Origin: JAJKIP01 sp037200685
Lineage (GTDB): Bacteria > Bacteroidota > Bacteroidia > Chitinophagales > Chitinophagaceae
Direction: 5' to 3'
Assembly (NCBI GenBank): GCA_037200685.1
Contig: JBBCIG010000008.1
Coordinates: 186,001 to 250,000, forward strand
DNA length: 64,000 bases
The position numbers and the translations under genes were made by a program. Position 1 is the first letter of the stretch. Every line of letters starts with the position of its first letter. The notes beneath the pieces are model-generated. The model was not told the DNA's origin, searched no databases, and saw only the letters and a list, made by a program, of their open reading frames with translations. Shown here piece by piece: positions 24,476 through 33,566 of this stretch.

Positions 24476-27304
24476 ATGAGGAAAGTTTACCTGCTTTTAA
24501 CCACTCTTTGTTTTTCTCTTATTGTATCCGCACAAAAAAACGGGAGCATCAAAGGAACTGCTTTTGATACGGTGTCCAAACAACCTATCGCTTCCGCTAC
24601 CATTTCTATATTGGAAAAAAAGGATTCATCGCTTGTCAGTTTTACCATGACGGATAATGCGGGCAAATTTGAACTGAAAGGAATACCCAACGGGGAATAC
24701 CGCTTACTTATATCGCATGTCAACTATCGCAGCAGCAATACTTTTTTTACTATCAATGATGAGAAGAAAAACGTTGACATGGGTAGCATTGTGCTGAATG
24801 ACGTGAACAAAGTGCTGGAGGAAGTAATTGTATCAAATGAAGGGCCGCCGGTAACGATTATCGGTGATACGGTGCAATACAATGCCGGATCGTTTAAAAC
24901 CCAGCCTAACGCAAGCGTAGAACAGCTGCTTAAAAAATTGCCTGGCGTAAAAGTGGAAAAAGACGGAACTATCAAAGCGCAGGGAGAAAAAGTCAGCCGT
25001 GTTTTAGTGGACGGTAAAGAGTTTTTTGGTAATGATCCTAAAATTGCGACAAGGAACCTGCCCGCCGATGCGATAGATAAAGTGCAGGTATACGATAAAC
25101 AAAGTGACCAGGCGCAACTCACAGGCTTTGAAGACGGCAATTATGAAAAAACCATTAACCTGAAACTAAAGAAGGATAAAAAGAAAGGTGTTTTCGGTAA
25201 AGTTACCGCCGGTGCTGGCAACAAAGAAAGATATGAAGGCAAGTTCAATGTTAATTCATTCAAAGGCGCAAGGCAGATGTCTGCGATTGGTATGGCGAAT
25301 AATACGAACGCTGAAGGATTTTCTTTTACGGACATACTCAATTTCAGCGGTGCGTTAAACCAATTACAGCAAGGTGGTGGCGGCGGCGGCGGTAATATGA
25401 GTTTTACTGTTTCAGAAGACCAGGCTGCTTCATTAGGATTAGGTGGCGCCCAAAGCGGCGGTATTAATACAGCATGGGGCGGCGGTATTAATTATAATAA
25501 TATCATCGGCACTAAACTGGATTTACAAAGCAATTATTTTTATAACCGCTATAATCCCAAACTGCAAAGTCATACACTAAGACAAAACAACCTGGGCACA
25601 ACAACTTCACTTTACGACGAGTATAAAAACTCGGATAATATTAATAACAGCCAGCGCCTCAACCTGAACGCTCTCTACCAGATAGATTCATTTCATTCGA
25701 TACGCATCACGCCCAACTTTAGTTACCAGAAAACGGATAACCGGTCCTCAACAAGATATACGACAACAGCAGAAAATGGGAACCTGGTCAACAATGGTTT
25801 CAGCAATAGCGGGTCAGGCAGCGAAGGATATAATTTTAAAAATGATATCATCTTCCGTAAAAAATTCAGGCGCAAAGGCAGGACATTTTCTTTATCACTC
25901 AACACCAGTCTGAATCAAAGTGATGGCGACGGCAGCCTCGAATCTATTATCAACTATTATAATAGCGGAATTATTTTTCGCAGAGACACCTTGAACCAGC
26001 AAAGTGATATGAACAGCGATCTGCGGGGCTACAACGCAAGAGCTGTGTATACAGAACCGCTTTGGAGAAGAAGCTTGCTTGAACTCAGCGCAGGAAAAAG
26101 CAATACCAACAGCACCTCTGACAAAATAACTTACGATTACAACAAAGCCAGCAGCCAGTACGATAAAATCAATAAAGCCCAGACCAATAATTTTGAGAAT
26201 AGTTATGGTTATAATAATGCAGGCATTCGTGTGCGGACACAACGCAGGAATGTCACTTATTCATTTGGCCTTACCTGGCAGCAGGCGGAACTGGAAGGGA
26301 AAATTATCAGTGGCATAAAAGATTCGGTGATCACCAAAAGCTTTAAGAATTTTTTACCTAACGCCAGCTTCAAGTATAGCTTTTCAAGGTTTAAAAGCCT
26401 GACGATAAATTATGCGACGAATACCAATCAGCCCAGCATGTCACAACTGCAGCCGGTGCCCGATGTTACCAACCCGCTTTACATACGTGAAGGAAACCCT
26501 GATTTGAAACAGGAGTATAGCCATTCCTTAAGAACAAATCTTAATTTATTAAGTCCTTACAAGAATAAAAATCTCTTTGTTTACCTTACTGCAACGGCTA
26601 CGCAAAATAAAATAGTAAATTATGATCTTGTGGATTTGACGACCGGCATCCGGAAAACAAGACCGGTGAATGTAAATGGCGTTTATAATTTAAATGGGAA
26701 TTTCAGTTACAGTATGCCTGTCCGTTTTTTGAAAGGAACAATGGAAGTTAGCAGCAACCTGGGATATAATAAAGGAAAACAATTCATCAATATGATCGGG
26801 AATAATATTAAAACCTTTTCACTCGGGCCCGAATTGCGATTTGATATGAACCCCTATGATAAATTAAACCTGGGTATTGGTGCAAGCTATAATTATAATA
26901 AGTCGAAATATTCGGTTCAATCTTCTTTAAATAATAAATATTTATCGCAGGAATACAATGCGTCCGCTGATTGGCAATTACCTGCCAACTTTTTCTTCAG
27001 TACGGATTTTACTTATACCATCAACAGTCAGCGTGCTGCTGGCTTCAACCTGAAAGTACCGATTTGGAACGCCAGCATCAGCAAACAATTCTTAAAATAT
27101 AAAAGAGGTGAGCTTAAACTCAGTTCATTTGACCTGCTGAACCGCAACATCGGTATCAGCCGTAATAGTAACCAGAACTATATTGAGGACAAGGAAGTGA
27201 ATACGCTGCGCCGTTTCTTTATGCTGAGTTTTACATACAGCTTAAGCAAGGTCGGCCTGAATAATGGCGGAGGTCCGGGAGGAATGAAAGTGATAATGAG
27301 ATAA
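24476..27304 (+). CDS. Outer membrane beta-barrel protein with carboxypeptidase-regulatory domain (TonB-receptor-like)
   Basis: A 942-residue outer membrane protein. A signal peptide (KVYLLLTTLCFSLIVSAQ) precedes a carboxypeptidase-regulatory-like beta domain (about 22-110, GSIKGTAFDTVSKQPIASATISI), a plug-like region (about 120-225: TVQYNAGSFKTQPNASVEQLL, KKLPGVKVEKDGTI, VLVDGKEFFGNDP) and a long barrel rich in aromatic/Gly/Asn strands. A poly-Gly stretch (GGGGGGGG) lies near residue 300. This layout fits the TonB-linked outer membrane families of Bacteroidota, but no SusD-like partner or clear TonB box is present. Substrate unknown. Confidence 0.85.
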   Translation: MRKVYLLLTTLCFSLIVSAQKNGSIKGTAFDTVSKQPIASATISILEKKDSSLVSFTMTDNAGKFELKGIPNGEYRLLISHVNYRSSNTFFTINDEKKNVDMGSIVLNDVNKVLEEVIVSNEGPPVTIIGDTVQYNAGSFKTQPNASVEQLLKKLPGVKVEKDGTIKAQGEKVSRVLVDGKEFFGNDPKIATRNLPADAIDKVQVYDKQSDQAQLTGFEDGNYEKTINLKLKKDKKKGVFGKVTAGAGNKERYEGKFNVNSFKGARQMSAIGMANNTNAEGFSFTDILNFSGALNQLQQGGGGGGGNMSFTVSEDQAASLGLGGAQSGGINTAWGGGINYNNIIGTKLDLQSNYFYNRYNPKLQSHTLRQNNLGTTTSLYDEYKNSDNINNSQRLNLNALYQIDSFHSIRITPNFSYQKTDNRSSTRYTTTAENGNLVNNGFSNSGSGSEGYNFKNDIIFRKKFRRKGRTFSLSLNTSLNQSDGDGSLESIINYYNSGIIFRRDTLNQQSDMNSDLRGYNARAVYTEPLWRRSLLELSAGKSNTNSTSDKITYDYNKASSQYDKINKAQTNNFENSYGYNNAGIRVRTQRRNVTYSFGLTWQQAELEGKIISGIKDSVITKSFKNFLPNASFKYSFSRFKSLTINYATNTNQPSMSQLQPVPDVTNPLYIREGNPDLKQEYSHSLRTNLNLLSPYKNKNLFVYLTATATQNKIVNYDLVDLTTGIRKTRPVNVNGVYNLNGNFSYSMPVRFLKGTMEVSSNLGYNKGKQFINMIGNNIKTFSLGPELRFDMNPYDKLNLGIGASYNYNKSKYSVQSSLNNKYLSQEYNASADWQLPANFFFSTDFTYTINSQRAAGFNLKVPIWNASISKQFLKYKRGELKLSSFDLLNRNIGISRNSNQNYIEDKEVNTLRRFFMLSFTYSLSKVGLNNGGGPGGMKVIMR

Positions 27305-27311
27305 TTTTTTT

Positions 27312-27379
27312 GCCACAGATTACACGGATTCAAACAAATTATTCTTTCTTCTCTGTGAAAAAACGGTGGAATCTGTGGC
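27312..27379. repeat. Inverted repeat GCCACAGATT...AATCTGTGGC
   Basis: GCCACAGATT (27312-27321) pairs perfectly with AATCTGTGGC (27370-27379). The right arm with its flank (TCTGTGAAA...CGGTGGAATCTGTGGC) recurs at 43186-43213. It lies just after the beta-barrel gene and may act as a transcript end, though no T-run follows. Confidence 0.55.
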
Positions 27380-27538
27380 TTAAAACAGGCAAAAGGCCCT
27401 TCCCAAATTTTAAAATCTTGCAATGTGTATTAAATAAATAATTGCAGGTCAAGGCAATCGGATTTTTTGCAGATACTTATTGTTTTTTTATGGGTATTCT
27501 TTTTCTTTACATCTCATACTGCAAAACGACCTTGGTCT

Positions 27539-29638
27539 ATGAAATGGATGTTCACTCTTTTATTTTTCACCTTCTTTATAAATGCGGGGCAAGCCCAATC
27601 TTCTCCTTTCAGGGACAAGGCTATTGTTTTAAAAAGAATGATTGAAAAAAATCATTACTCTCCCCGTGAAGTAAACGATAGTTTTTCTGTCGCTGTTTTT
27701 GAAGAAATGATCAATACTGCGGACCCGCGCCGTCTTTTGTTCACCGCTCCTGAATACACACAACTAACAGCCAATCGTCTCAACCTTGATGATGAATTAA
27801 ATGGAAAAGGCTGGGTGTTTTTTGATTTGTTTTCTGCGTTATATAAAAAATCGTTACTGCGGGCGGATACGATCATTAATAAAATATTTCAAAAACCGTT
27901 TGATTATAATGCCAATGAAACGATCTCATCTTCCAGTTCCCGTGAACGCACCTATAATTTTTCTGCTGACACTAAAGCGTTAACTGATCGCTGGTCACGC
28001 TATTTTAAACTACTGATACTGGACGATGTATATGATGCGATGAATGAAGACAGCACAAAGAAAATGACATTCAAAGGAGCATTGACATCATTAGAGCCAG
28101 GGATAAAAGAAAAAATAAAACGGGCCGAACTTAAATCAATCAAAAAGATTTTAGAAGATCCTAATGGCTATTCAACATTTGTCGAAGACATTTACCTGAA
28201 TGCTATTGCTTCCAGCTTTGATCCGCATACAAATTATTTTTCCACGAGGGAAAAAGAAAATTTCCAGGCTCAATTGAGTACCGAAGTCCTTTCTTTTGGT
28301 TTGGATTTAGAGGAGAATGATAAAGGGGAAATTGTTATTGAACATTTAGTTCCCGGCGGGCCGGCATGGAAATCGGGAGAGTTGCATAAAGGTGATGAAT
28401 TGCTCAGCCTCCAATGGGAAGGGAAACAAGCAGTGGAAATAAATAGCGCTGAAATCGAAAATGTATATGATATTATAGGAGAATCTGATCGTGACAGGAT
28501 GGTATTTAAATTTCAAAAGCCGGATGGATCAATCAAAATCGTATTACTTAGAAAAGAAAAAATAAATAACGAGGAAAATGTAGTGAAAGGGTTTGTACTG
28601 AATGGCGAAAAAAAGATCGGCTATATATTATTACCGGGCTTTTATACAGAATGGGAAAATGAATCAGGCTCCAGCTGCGCTAATGATGTAGCGAAAGAAA
28701 TTATAAAACTTAAAAAGGAAAAGATAGATGGATTAATACTCGATGTTCGCTTCAATGGTGGAGGTTCTCTGGGCGAGGCGATTGATATGATGGGGATATT
28801 TATTGAGGAAGGACCGCTCATGTCAGATAAAGGAAGGGATAACAAACGGCTCACGTATAAAGATCCTAACAGGGGTACGATCTACGACGGGCCAATGGTA
28901 TTAATGGTGAATGGACAAAGCGCTTCCGCTTCCGAGATATTGGCCGGGGCGTTGCAGGATTATAACCGGGCGGTGATCGTTGGCAGTAATACATTCGGCA
29001 AATCCACTATGCAACAAATGTTTTTGCTAGATACAAACAGGTTGCGGCCTTTTACAGGCACCCAGGACCAGGATGTTATTAAGATCACGATGAAAAAACT
29101 ATACCGGCTGGATGGGGAATCCGCACAGCGAAAAGGTGTGAAACCAGATGTGGCTCTTCCCGATGCATTTGATGCGCTTGATTACCGGGAAAGTACTTTT
29201 CAAAATGCCTTACCATCAGATACGGTCAAACGCAATGCTTATTATAAACCACTATCACCACTGCCGGTAGCGGAGTTATCGCGGCAAAGCAACGCCAGGG
29301 TTTTACCCAATAAAGAATTCCAGGCGGTAAATAAATTTATTGAACAACAAAAGCAATCAAGACAGCAATCTTCACGTACCATTCCATTGAAGTGGGATAG
29401 TTTTGAAAAATGGGCGCAGGAAAATGAACCAAGGCTCGTGGATGAAGCGACTGTAGCAACCAAAAATTTCACCGCGGGAAATCACAGTCAGGACAAACAA
29501 GTCATCCAGAATGATCCCTTCGTAAAAGAAGTGAATGATACCTGGTTAAAAAATATTGACACCGATTTTTATATACAGGAAGCTTTTCTTGTATTGAAAG
29601 ATTTAATACAATTAAAAACAGCCACCACCAAAAACTGA
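27539..29638 (+). CDS. Carboxy-terminal processing protease (S41, tail-specific protease)
   Basis: About 699 residues from the ATG at 27539, chosen because it yields a good signal peptide (KWMFTLLFFTFFINAGQAQ); the frame is open 24 codons further upstream. After an N-terminal helical domain comes a PDZ domain (LSFGLDLEENDKGEIVIEHL, GGPAWKSGELHKGDELL), then the S41 catalytic core with DVRFNGGGSLGEA and the Ser-Lys dyad in NGQSASASEILAG and TFGKSTMQQ. The periplasmic enzyme cleaves proteins from the C-terminus. It is co-oriented with a secreted unknown that starts 7 bp after its stop. Confidence 0.93.
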   Translation: MKWMFTLLFFTFFINAGQAQSSPFRDKAIVLKRMIEKNHYSPREVNDSFSVAVFEEMINTADPRRLLFTAPEYTQLTANRLNLDDELNGKGWVFFDLFSALYKKSLLRADTIINKIFQKPFDYNANETISSSSSRERTYNFSADTKALTDRWSRYFKLLILDDVYDAMNEDSTKKMTFKGALTSLEPGIKEKIKRAELKSIKKILEDPNGYSTFVEDIYLNAIASSFDPHTNYFSTREKENFQAQLSTEVLSFGLDLEENDKGEIVIEHLVPGGPAWKSGELHKGDELLSLQWEGKQAVEINSAEIENVYDIIGESDRDRMVFKFQKPDGSIKIVLLRKEKINNEENVVKGFVLNGEKKIGYILLPGFYTEWENESGSSCANDVAKEIIKLKKEKIDGLILDVRFNGGGSLGEAIDMMGIFIEEGPLMSDKGRDNKRLTYKDPNRGTIYDGPMVLMVNGQSASASEILAGALQDYNRAVIVGSNTFGKSTMQQMFLLDTNRLRPFTGTQDQDVIKITMKKLYRLDGESAQRKGVKPDVALPDAFDALDYRESTFQNALPSDTVKRNAYYKPLSPLPVAELSRQSNARVLPNKEFQAVNKFIEQQKQSRQQSSRTIPLKWDSFEKWAQENEPRLVDEATVATKNFTAGNHSQDKQVIQNDPFVKEVNDTWLKNIDTDFYIQEAFLVLKDLIQLKTATTKN

Positions 29639-29644
29639 TAATGT

Positions 29645-30694
29645 ATGCAACTAAAACGATTGCTTTTATTATTGCCTGTTTTTTTCACCATCTTTTGCTT
29701 TACTGCTTCCGCACAGGCATTTGACAATGCAGGAGCTTATATGGATTATATCACAAAAGCAAATGATGAACTTACACAGAAGTATTTATTTTACCTCAGC
29801 GGTGTGTCGCATGGAAAAAATGCGAGGAAGGTTGAAAAAAGAAGACTGGATGTTGTCCAGGCAATCAATGATACAAGGTATACTGTAATGGGAATGCCTC
29901 CTTATAAAGGAGACCGTACCCTTAAAGATACCACCATCGTTTATTTAAAAATGCTCAACAGCGTTTTTAATGAAGACTATGGCAAGATCGTGAACATGGA
30001 AGATATCGCCGAGCAAAGCTATGACCTGATGGAAGCGTATATGCTCGCAAAAGAAAAAGCGAATGAAAAATTAGACGAGGCATCTAAAAGACAATATGAG
30101 ATGCAGCTAAAATTTGCCGCAAAGAATAATATTACAATAGTAAACAATCAGACAGAGCTGGAATCAAAAATGAAAACAGCCGCTACAGTAATGGAGCATT
30201 ATAATAAAGTGTACCTTATATTTTTTAAATGCTATAAGCAGGAAGCCTATTTAATTGAAGCCGGGAATAAACAGAACATCATCAGTGTTGAACAAAACAT
30301 TAATTCTCTTCAAAAATTCGCTGATGAAGGATTGGAGAAATTGAAAGACATGAAAGGTTATAACAACGATGCTACTTTAATAGCCGCCTGTAAAAATCTT
30401 TTGATTTTTTATAAATCAGAGGCGGAGAAAAGCGGCGCTGCCTCTGACTATTTTTTGAAGGAAGAGAATTTTGCTAAATTTAAAAAGCAATTTGAATCCA
30501 AACCATCATCCAAACGTACGCAGCAGGATGTTGACCAATTCAATAATGCGGTGAATGAGATTAACGCAGCCGGAAACAATTATAATAAGGCCAACGCCGG
30601 TATGAATAAGGAACGAACAGCGTTGACAAACGATTGGGAGAGAGCCGTGAAAAGGTATATGGATGATTATATGCCGAAGCAGCAAAAAAATTGA
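29645..30694 (+). CDS. Secreted helical protein of unknown function
   Basis: A 349-residue protein with a signal peptide (KRLLLLLPVFFTIFCFTASAQ). The mature part is mostly helical and rich in Lys, Glu and Asn, with YMDYITKANDELTQKYLFYLS, VSHGKNARKVEKRRLDV and a C-terminal coiled-coil-like segment. Its start may resemble the LIC11966 family of surface proteins, but this is an impression only. It starts 7 bp after the S41 protease stop, so it is probably in the same operon and might be a substrate or partner. No catalytic motif was seen. Confidence 0.75.
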   Translation: MQLKRLLLLLPVFFTIFCFTASAQAFDNAGAYMDYITKANDELTQKYLFYLSGVSHGKNARKVEKRRLDVVQAINDTRYTVMGMPPYKGDRTLKDTTIVYLKMLNSVFNEDYGKIVNMEDIAEQSYDLMEAYMLAKEKANEKLDEASKRQYEMQLKFAAKNNITIVNNQTELESKMKTAATVMEHYNKVYLIFFKCYKQEAYLIEAGNKQNIISVEQNINSLQKFADEGLEKLKDMKGYNNDATLIAACKNLLIFYKSEAEKSGAASDYFLKEENFAKFKKQFESKPSSKRTQQDVDQFNNAVNEINAAGNNYNKANAGMNKERTALTNDWERAVKRYMDDYMPKQQKN

Positions 30695-31162
30695 TTATTG
30701 CTTTTCCACAGGCTTAGGTACTCCTTTATTATTCCATTTTACAACAAAGAACCGTAATGTATCCTTGCCTGTATTAGAAATACCATGTAAATCCCATGGT
30801 TTGGCATACATCAAGTCGCCTTTGTGAATAGGTGTTTCTTTTCCATTCAAAAACCAGGTGCCGCTGCCTTCCATTACATATTGAAATTCTTCGTTAGCAT
30901 GCTGGTGCGGCGGTTGCAATCTTTTTCCCGGGAGAAATTCAAGCTCTGCTGTCAGCATACTTTCTGTACCATACGTAGATGTAGAATCATTTGTATAAAT
31001 CCAAATCGATCCCCAGTCGCCGGAAGATTTCCGTGCTTCCGTTTTTTTATAAATATAGCTGCCGATATCTTCTTTCGGTGCTTTATTATTCCAGACAATG
31101 CCGCCTGCAAAGGACAATAAGGAAGTAATTAGCAGCAGGATAAGAACGTATTGTTTCTTCAT
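30695..31162 (-). CDS. Cupin-domain protein with N-terminal membrane anchor or signal
   Basis: A 155-residue protein. A hydrophobic N-terminus (QYVLILLLITSLLSFAGG) exports or anchors it, and the remainder is a single cupin barrel. The metal site is formed by PHQHANEEFQYVMEGSG (His, His, Glu) and by GDLMYAKPWDLHGI (last His). Small cupins of this type bind metal ions and act as dioxygenases, isomerases or sugar-binding modules. It ends at the same stop-to-stop point as the convergent unknown (1 bp apart) and follows the Gfo/Idh gene by 16 bp, so the two are probably co-transcribed. Confidence 0.85.
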   Translation of the reverse strand: MKKQYVLILLLITSLLSFAGGIVWNNKAPKEDIGSYIYKKTEARKSSGDWGSIWIYTNDSTSTYGTESMLTAELEFLPGKRLQPPHQHANEEFQYVMEGSGTWFLNGKETPIHKGDLMYAKPWDLHGISNTGKDTLRFFVVKWNNKGVPKPVEKQ

Positions 31163-31178
31163 AAGACAATCGTTTTTA

Positions 31179-32318
31179 TCAGGCCTTATTTTTAGAACTT
31201 ATTTTCTGTGCATTCTTCTGCGCTTTCAATGCCAGCTCCGTTGCCAAAAAGCAATGATCCTGTGTCATGGCTGTTTCGGTGCGGTTGAGTACATCGTTTA
31301 CAAATAATTCACCGAAGGGTAAGGGGTCTTTATTGCAATCAATGTATTTTGTCTCTTTCTGATTAACAAGATAAAGATGATTGCCACCTTCATGACCCGA
31401 AGCGATATCAATGTTTTTGCGTATTTCAATATATCCTTCCGTTCCTAAAATAGTTAAACGGCCATCTCCCCATGAACCTAAGCCATCAGGCGTAAACCAA
31501 TCCACGCGGATGTATCCTGTTCCGCCATTGCCTTTTATCATCACATCACCAAAATCTTCGAAGTTGGGATATTGCGGAAAATTTACATTACCTGTTTGTG
31601 ATGCTACCACACTCGCCTGGGTAGAACCAGTAAAAAAAAGAAATTGATCAAACTGGTGAGAACCGATATCGGTGATAATACCACCGAAATATTTTTTATC
31701 AAAAAACCATTCAGGTCTTGTCTTAGGGTTCATCCGGTGCGGGCCCATACCAATTGTTTGCACCACTTTACCGATAGCGCCAGCTTTTACTAATTCACCG
31801 GCTCTCACGGTCGCTTTATTTTCAAACCGTTCGCTGTACATAATGGAATAAATACGCTTTGTTTCTTTTTGCACTTTACGTACTTGTGCTAATTGTTCCA
31901 GCGAAGTAATGCCGGGTTTATCCACTAAATAATCTTTACCGTGTTTCATTACTTCTATACCTAACGGCGCTCTTTCAACAGGAATGCCTGAACTCAGAAT
32001 TAATTGTATAGAATTATCCTCCAGCACTTCTTTTTTACTCGCTGCCATTTTTGCTTTTGGATATTTTTTGCCGAATGCATCGGCCAGGTCAGCTTCTTTT
32101 GCATAAAAAGAAACCAGCTCCCCGCCGCCTCTTATGATGGCATCCGCCATTCCATATATATGGCTATGATTAATAGAAATGACGGAAAACCTGATTTTTG
32201 CTTCGGCACGCATACGGGCTATAGTTTGTTTGGGAAATGCAGATAATAAGGCCATGCCTGTAGCGGCGGTGGCGGTATTCTTAATGAATTTACGGCGGTT
32301 GAAGGGAGAATTTTCCAT
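31179..32318 (-). CDS. Gfo/Idh/MocA family oxidoreductase, probably Tat-exported
   Basis: A 379-residue protein. The N-terminus NRRKFIKNTATAATGMALLSA resembles a Tat signal (RRKF) with a following hydrophobic stretch. A Rossmann NAD-binding domain follows (ISINHSHIYGMADAIIRGGGELVSFYA), with the usual EKP-type motif present as VDKPGI, then the alpha/beta substrate domain with TDIGSHQFDQFLFFTG containing a candidate catalytic His. These enzymes oxidise or reduce sugars, inositols and similar polyols. The cupin downstream may act in the same pathway; the substrate is unknown. Confidence 0.88.
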   Translation of the reverse strand: MENSPFNRRKFIKNTATAATGMALLSAFPKQTIARMRAEAKIRFSVISINHSHIYGMADAIIRGGGELVSFYAKEADLADAFGKKYPKAKMAASKKEVLEDNSIQLILSSGIPVERAPLGIEVMKHGKDYLVDKPGITSLEQLAQVRKVQKETKRIYSIMYSERFENKATVRAGELVKAGAIGKVVQTIGMGPHRMNPKTRPEWFFDKKYFGGIITDIGSHQFDQFLFFTGSTQASVVASQTGNVNFPQYPNFEDFGDVMIKGNGGTGYIRVDWFTPDGLGSWGDGRLTILGTEGYIEIRKNIDIASGHEGGNHLYLVNQKETKYIDCNKDPLPFGELFVNDVLNRTETAMTQDHCFLATELALKAQKNAQKISSKNKA

Positions 32319-32553
32319 TATGGCACTATTTTAAAATGATTATTTTTTATATAAAGTCTTTCTGTTTCTTCTTTGGAGATAATTAAGCAAGTTTTAGTAA
32401 TAAACTTTATTGATTTCTTCTTTTGACATAGCGATAACTAAAGGTAGGGAATTTTGGAAGTGAAAATTTATGGAAAACAGGTTGGGGGACATTTCAAATT
32501 TTCGCTTTGTCCAATTCCATTAAGAGAAGAAATATTCTATTGATACACTGATA

Positions 32554-32605
32554 TTCCCCTTTAGGGGATAGGGGTTAAATAAAAAACCCGGCTTTATGCC
32601 GGGTA
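32554..32605 (-). terminator. C-rich repeat and terminator beyond the GLPGLI gene
   Basis: The terminator is ACCCGGC (32586-32592) pairing with GCCGGGT (32598-32604) around TTTAT, followed on the minus strand by a run of T's (32580-32586). Just beyond it lies a copy of the CCCCTTTAGGGG repeat (32554-32579). Confidence 0.75.
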
Positions 32606-32629
32606 ACTAAACTCAAACACAAGTATATA

Positions 32630-33436
32630 CTAGTTAATTCTTATCGTCCTGTTGCCGCCCATATTATTTCGCTGCATTTCCTCCATCATCTTATCTCTCT
32701 CTTTACGAAACTCGGCCTGGGTATAATGTTTTTTTCCTGAAGGTTCTTTAATCATTGCCAGATCGGCTTTTTCAGAAATAGCAAGCGCTTTAAAAATCTG
32801 TCTTCCATTGTTTACATCCATTTCAAGAATTAACCCCGGCAGTTGCCCCTGGTATTCCGCTGGCCCTGCGGACACGGGAATGTCACTTGCGATCCAGGCG
32901 ATTATCAACGAAGTATCCGCTATTTCTTTTCTTTCCATCTTCCCATCGTTCATCGTCATTTGCATACGCTGGCTATATTGTGTCGCCGTTGCTTTCATGC
33001 AATTATGATTAAGAATGGTTTTTGTTTCGCCGGTCATTTTCCATTTCAACGAACGAATACTATCATCAATAATAAATTTTTTATCAAACATCTCCCGCTG
33101 CTCCACCCTTTTACTGGTTTCAAAATTAGTGTACAATACATCGTTTACTCCCTGGCCCACCATGCGCACCTGGATGCCGCCTGCTTCTCCGCCGCCGAAA
33201 CCTTCCTCCTCATTTTCCTGTTCCGCAGCTTTCCATAAGGATGTATTATTACCAAAAGTCAATTCAAATTTATCTGTTCTGGAGCGGGGTATCATCCGTT
33301 GCATTTCTTCATTCATCCCGGCAAAGCTGATCTGCATTTGCACGGTGCGTTCATAAATTACTTTGCCCTCTTTTTGCTGGGCATTCGCGGCGCCGGTTAA
33401 TATAATAGCAAAGCAGGCGATCAATACTTTCTTCAT
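32630..33436 (-). CDS. GLPGLI family protein
   Basis: About 268 residues from the ATG at 33436; a TTG two codons upstream is less likely. A signal peptide (MKKVLIACFAIILTGAANAQ) is followed by a beta-rich domain. LPGLILEMDV near residue 205 corresponds to the GLPGLI signature, and KEGKVIYER near the N-terminus fits the family. These periplasmic or outer membrane proteins are found almost only in Bacteroidota and have no known activity. A -7 like box (TAGCTTTG on the minus strand) lies 18 bp upstream, and a terminator follows. Confidence 0.85.
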   Translation of the reverse strand: MKKVLIACFAIILTGAANAQQKEGKVIYERTVQMQISFAGMNEEMQRMIPRSRTDKFELTFGNNTSLWKAAEQENEEEGFGGGEAGGIQVRMVGQGVNDVLYTNFETSKRVEQREMFDKKFIIDDSIRSLKWKMTGETKTILNHNCMKATATQYSQRMQMTMNDGKMERKEIADTSLIIAWIASDIPVSAGPAEYQGQLPGLILEMDVNNGRQIFKALAISEKADLAMIKEPSGKKHYTQAEFRKERDKMMEEMQRNNMGGNRTIRIN

Positions 33437-33453
33437 ATACAATTTGTTTTGCT

Positions 33454-33461
33454 CAAAGCTA
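33454..33461 (-). promoter_or_regulatory. Putative -7 box of the GLPGLI gene
   Basis: TAGCTTTG on the minus strand matches TAnnTTTG and ends 17 bp before the start at 33436. Confidence 0.42.
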
Positions 33462-33548
33462 TATCCGCAAAAGTTCAGGATGCGTTAATCCACCTTTCAT
33501 TAAGGTTAATAAAGGTTAACAGCCCTGAAAATGCCGCTGGTTATGAGT

Positions 33549-33556
33549 TACATTTG
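33549..33556 (+). promoter_or_regulatory. Putative -7 box of the histidine kinase gene
   Basis: TACATTTG matches TAnnTTTG and ends 10 bp before the ATG at 33567, which would leave a very short leader of about five bases. Confidence 0.4.
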
Positions 33557-33566
33557 TTCCTGATTT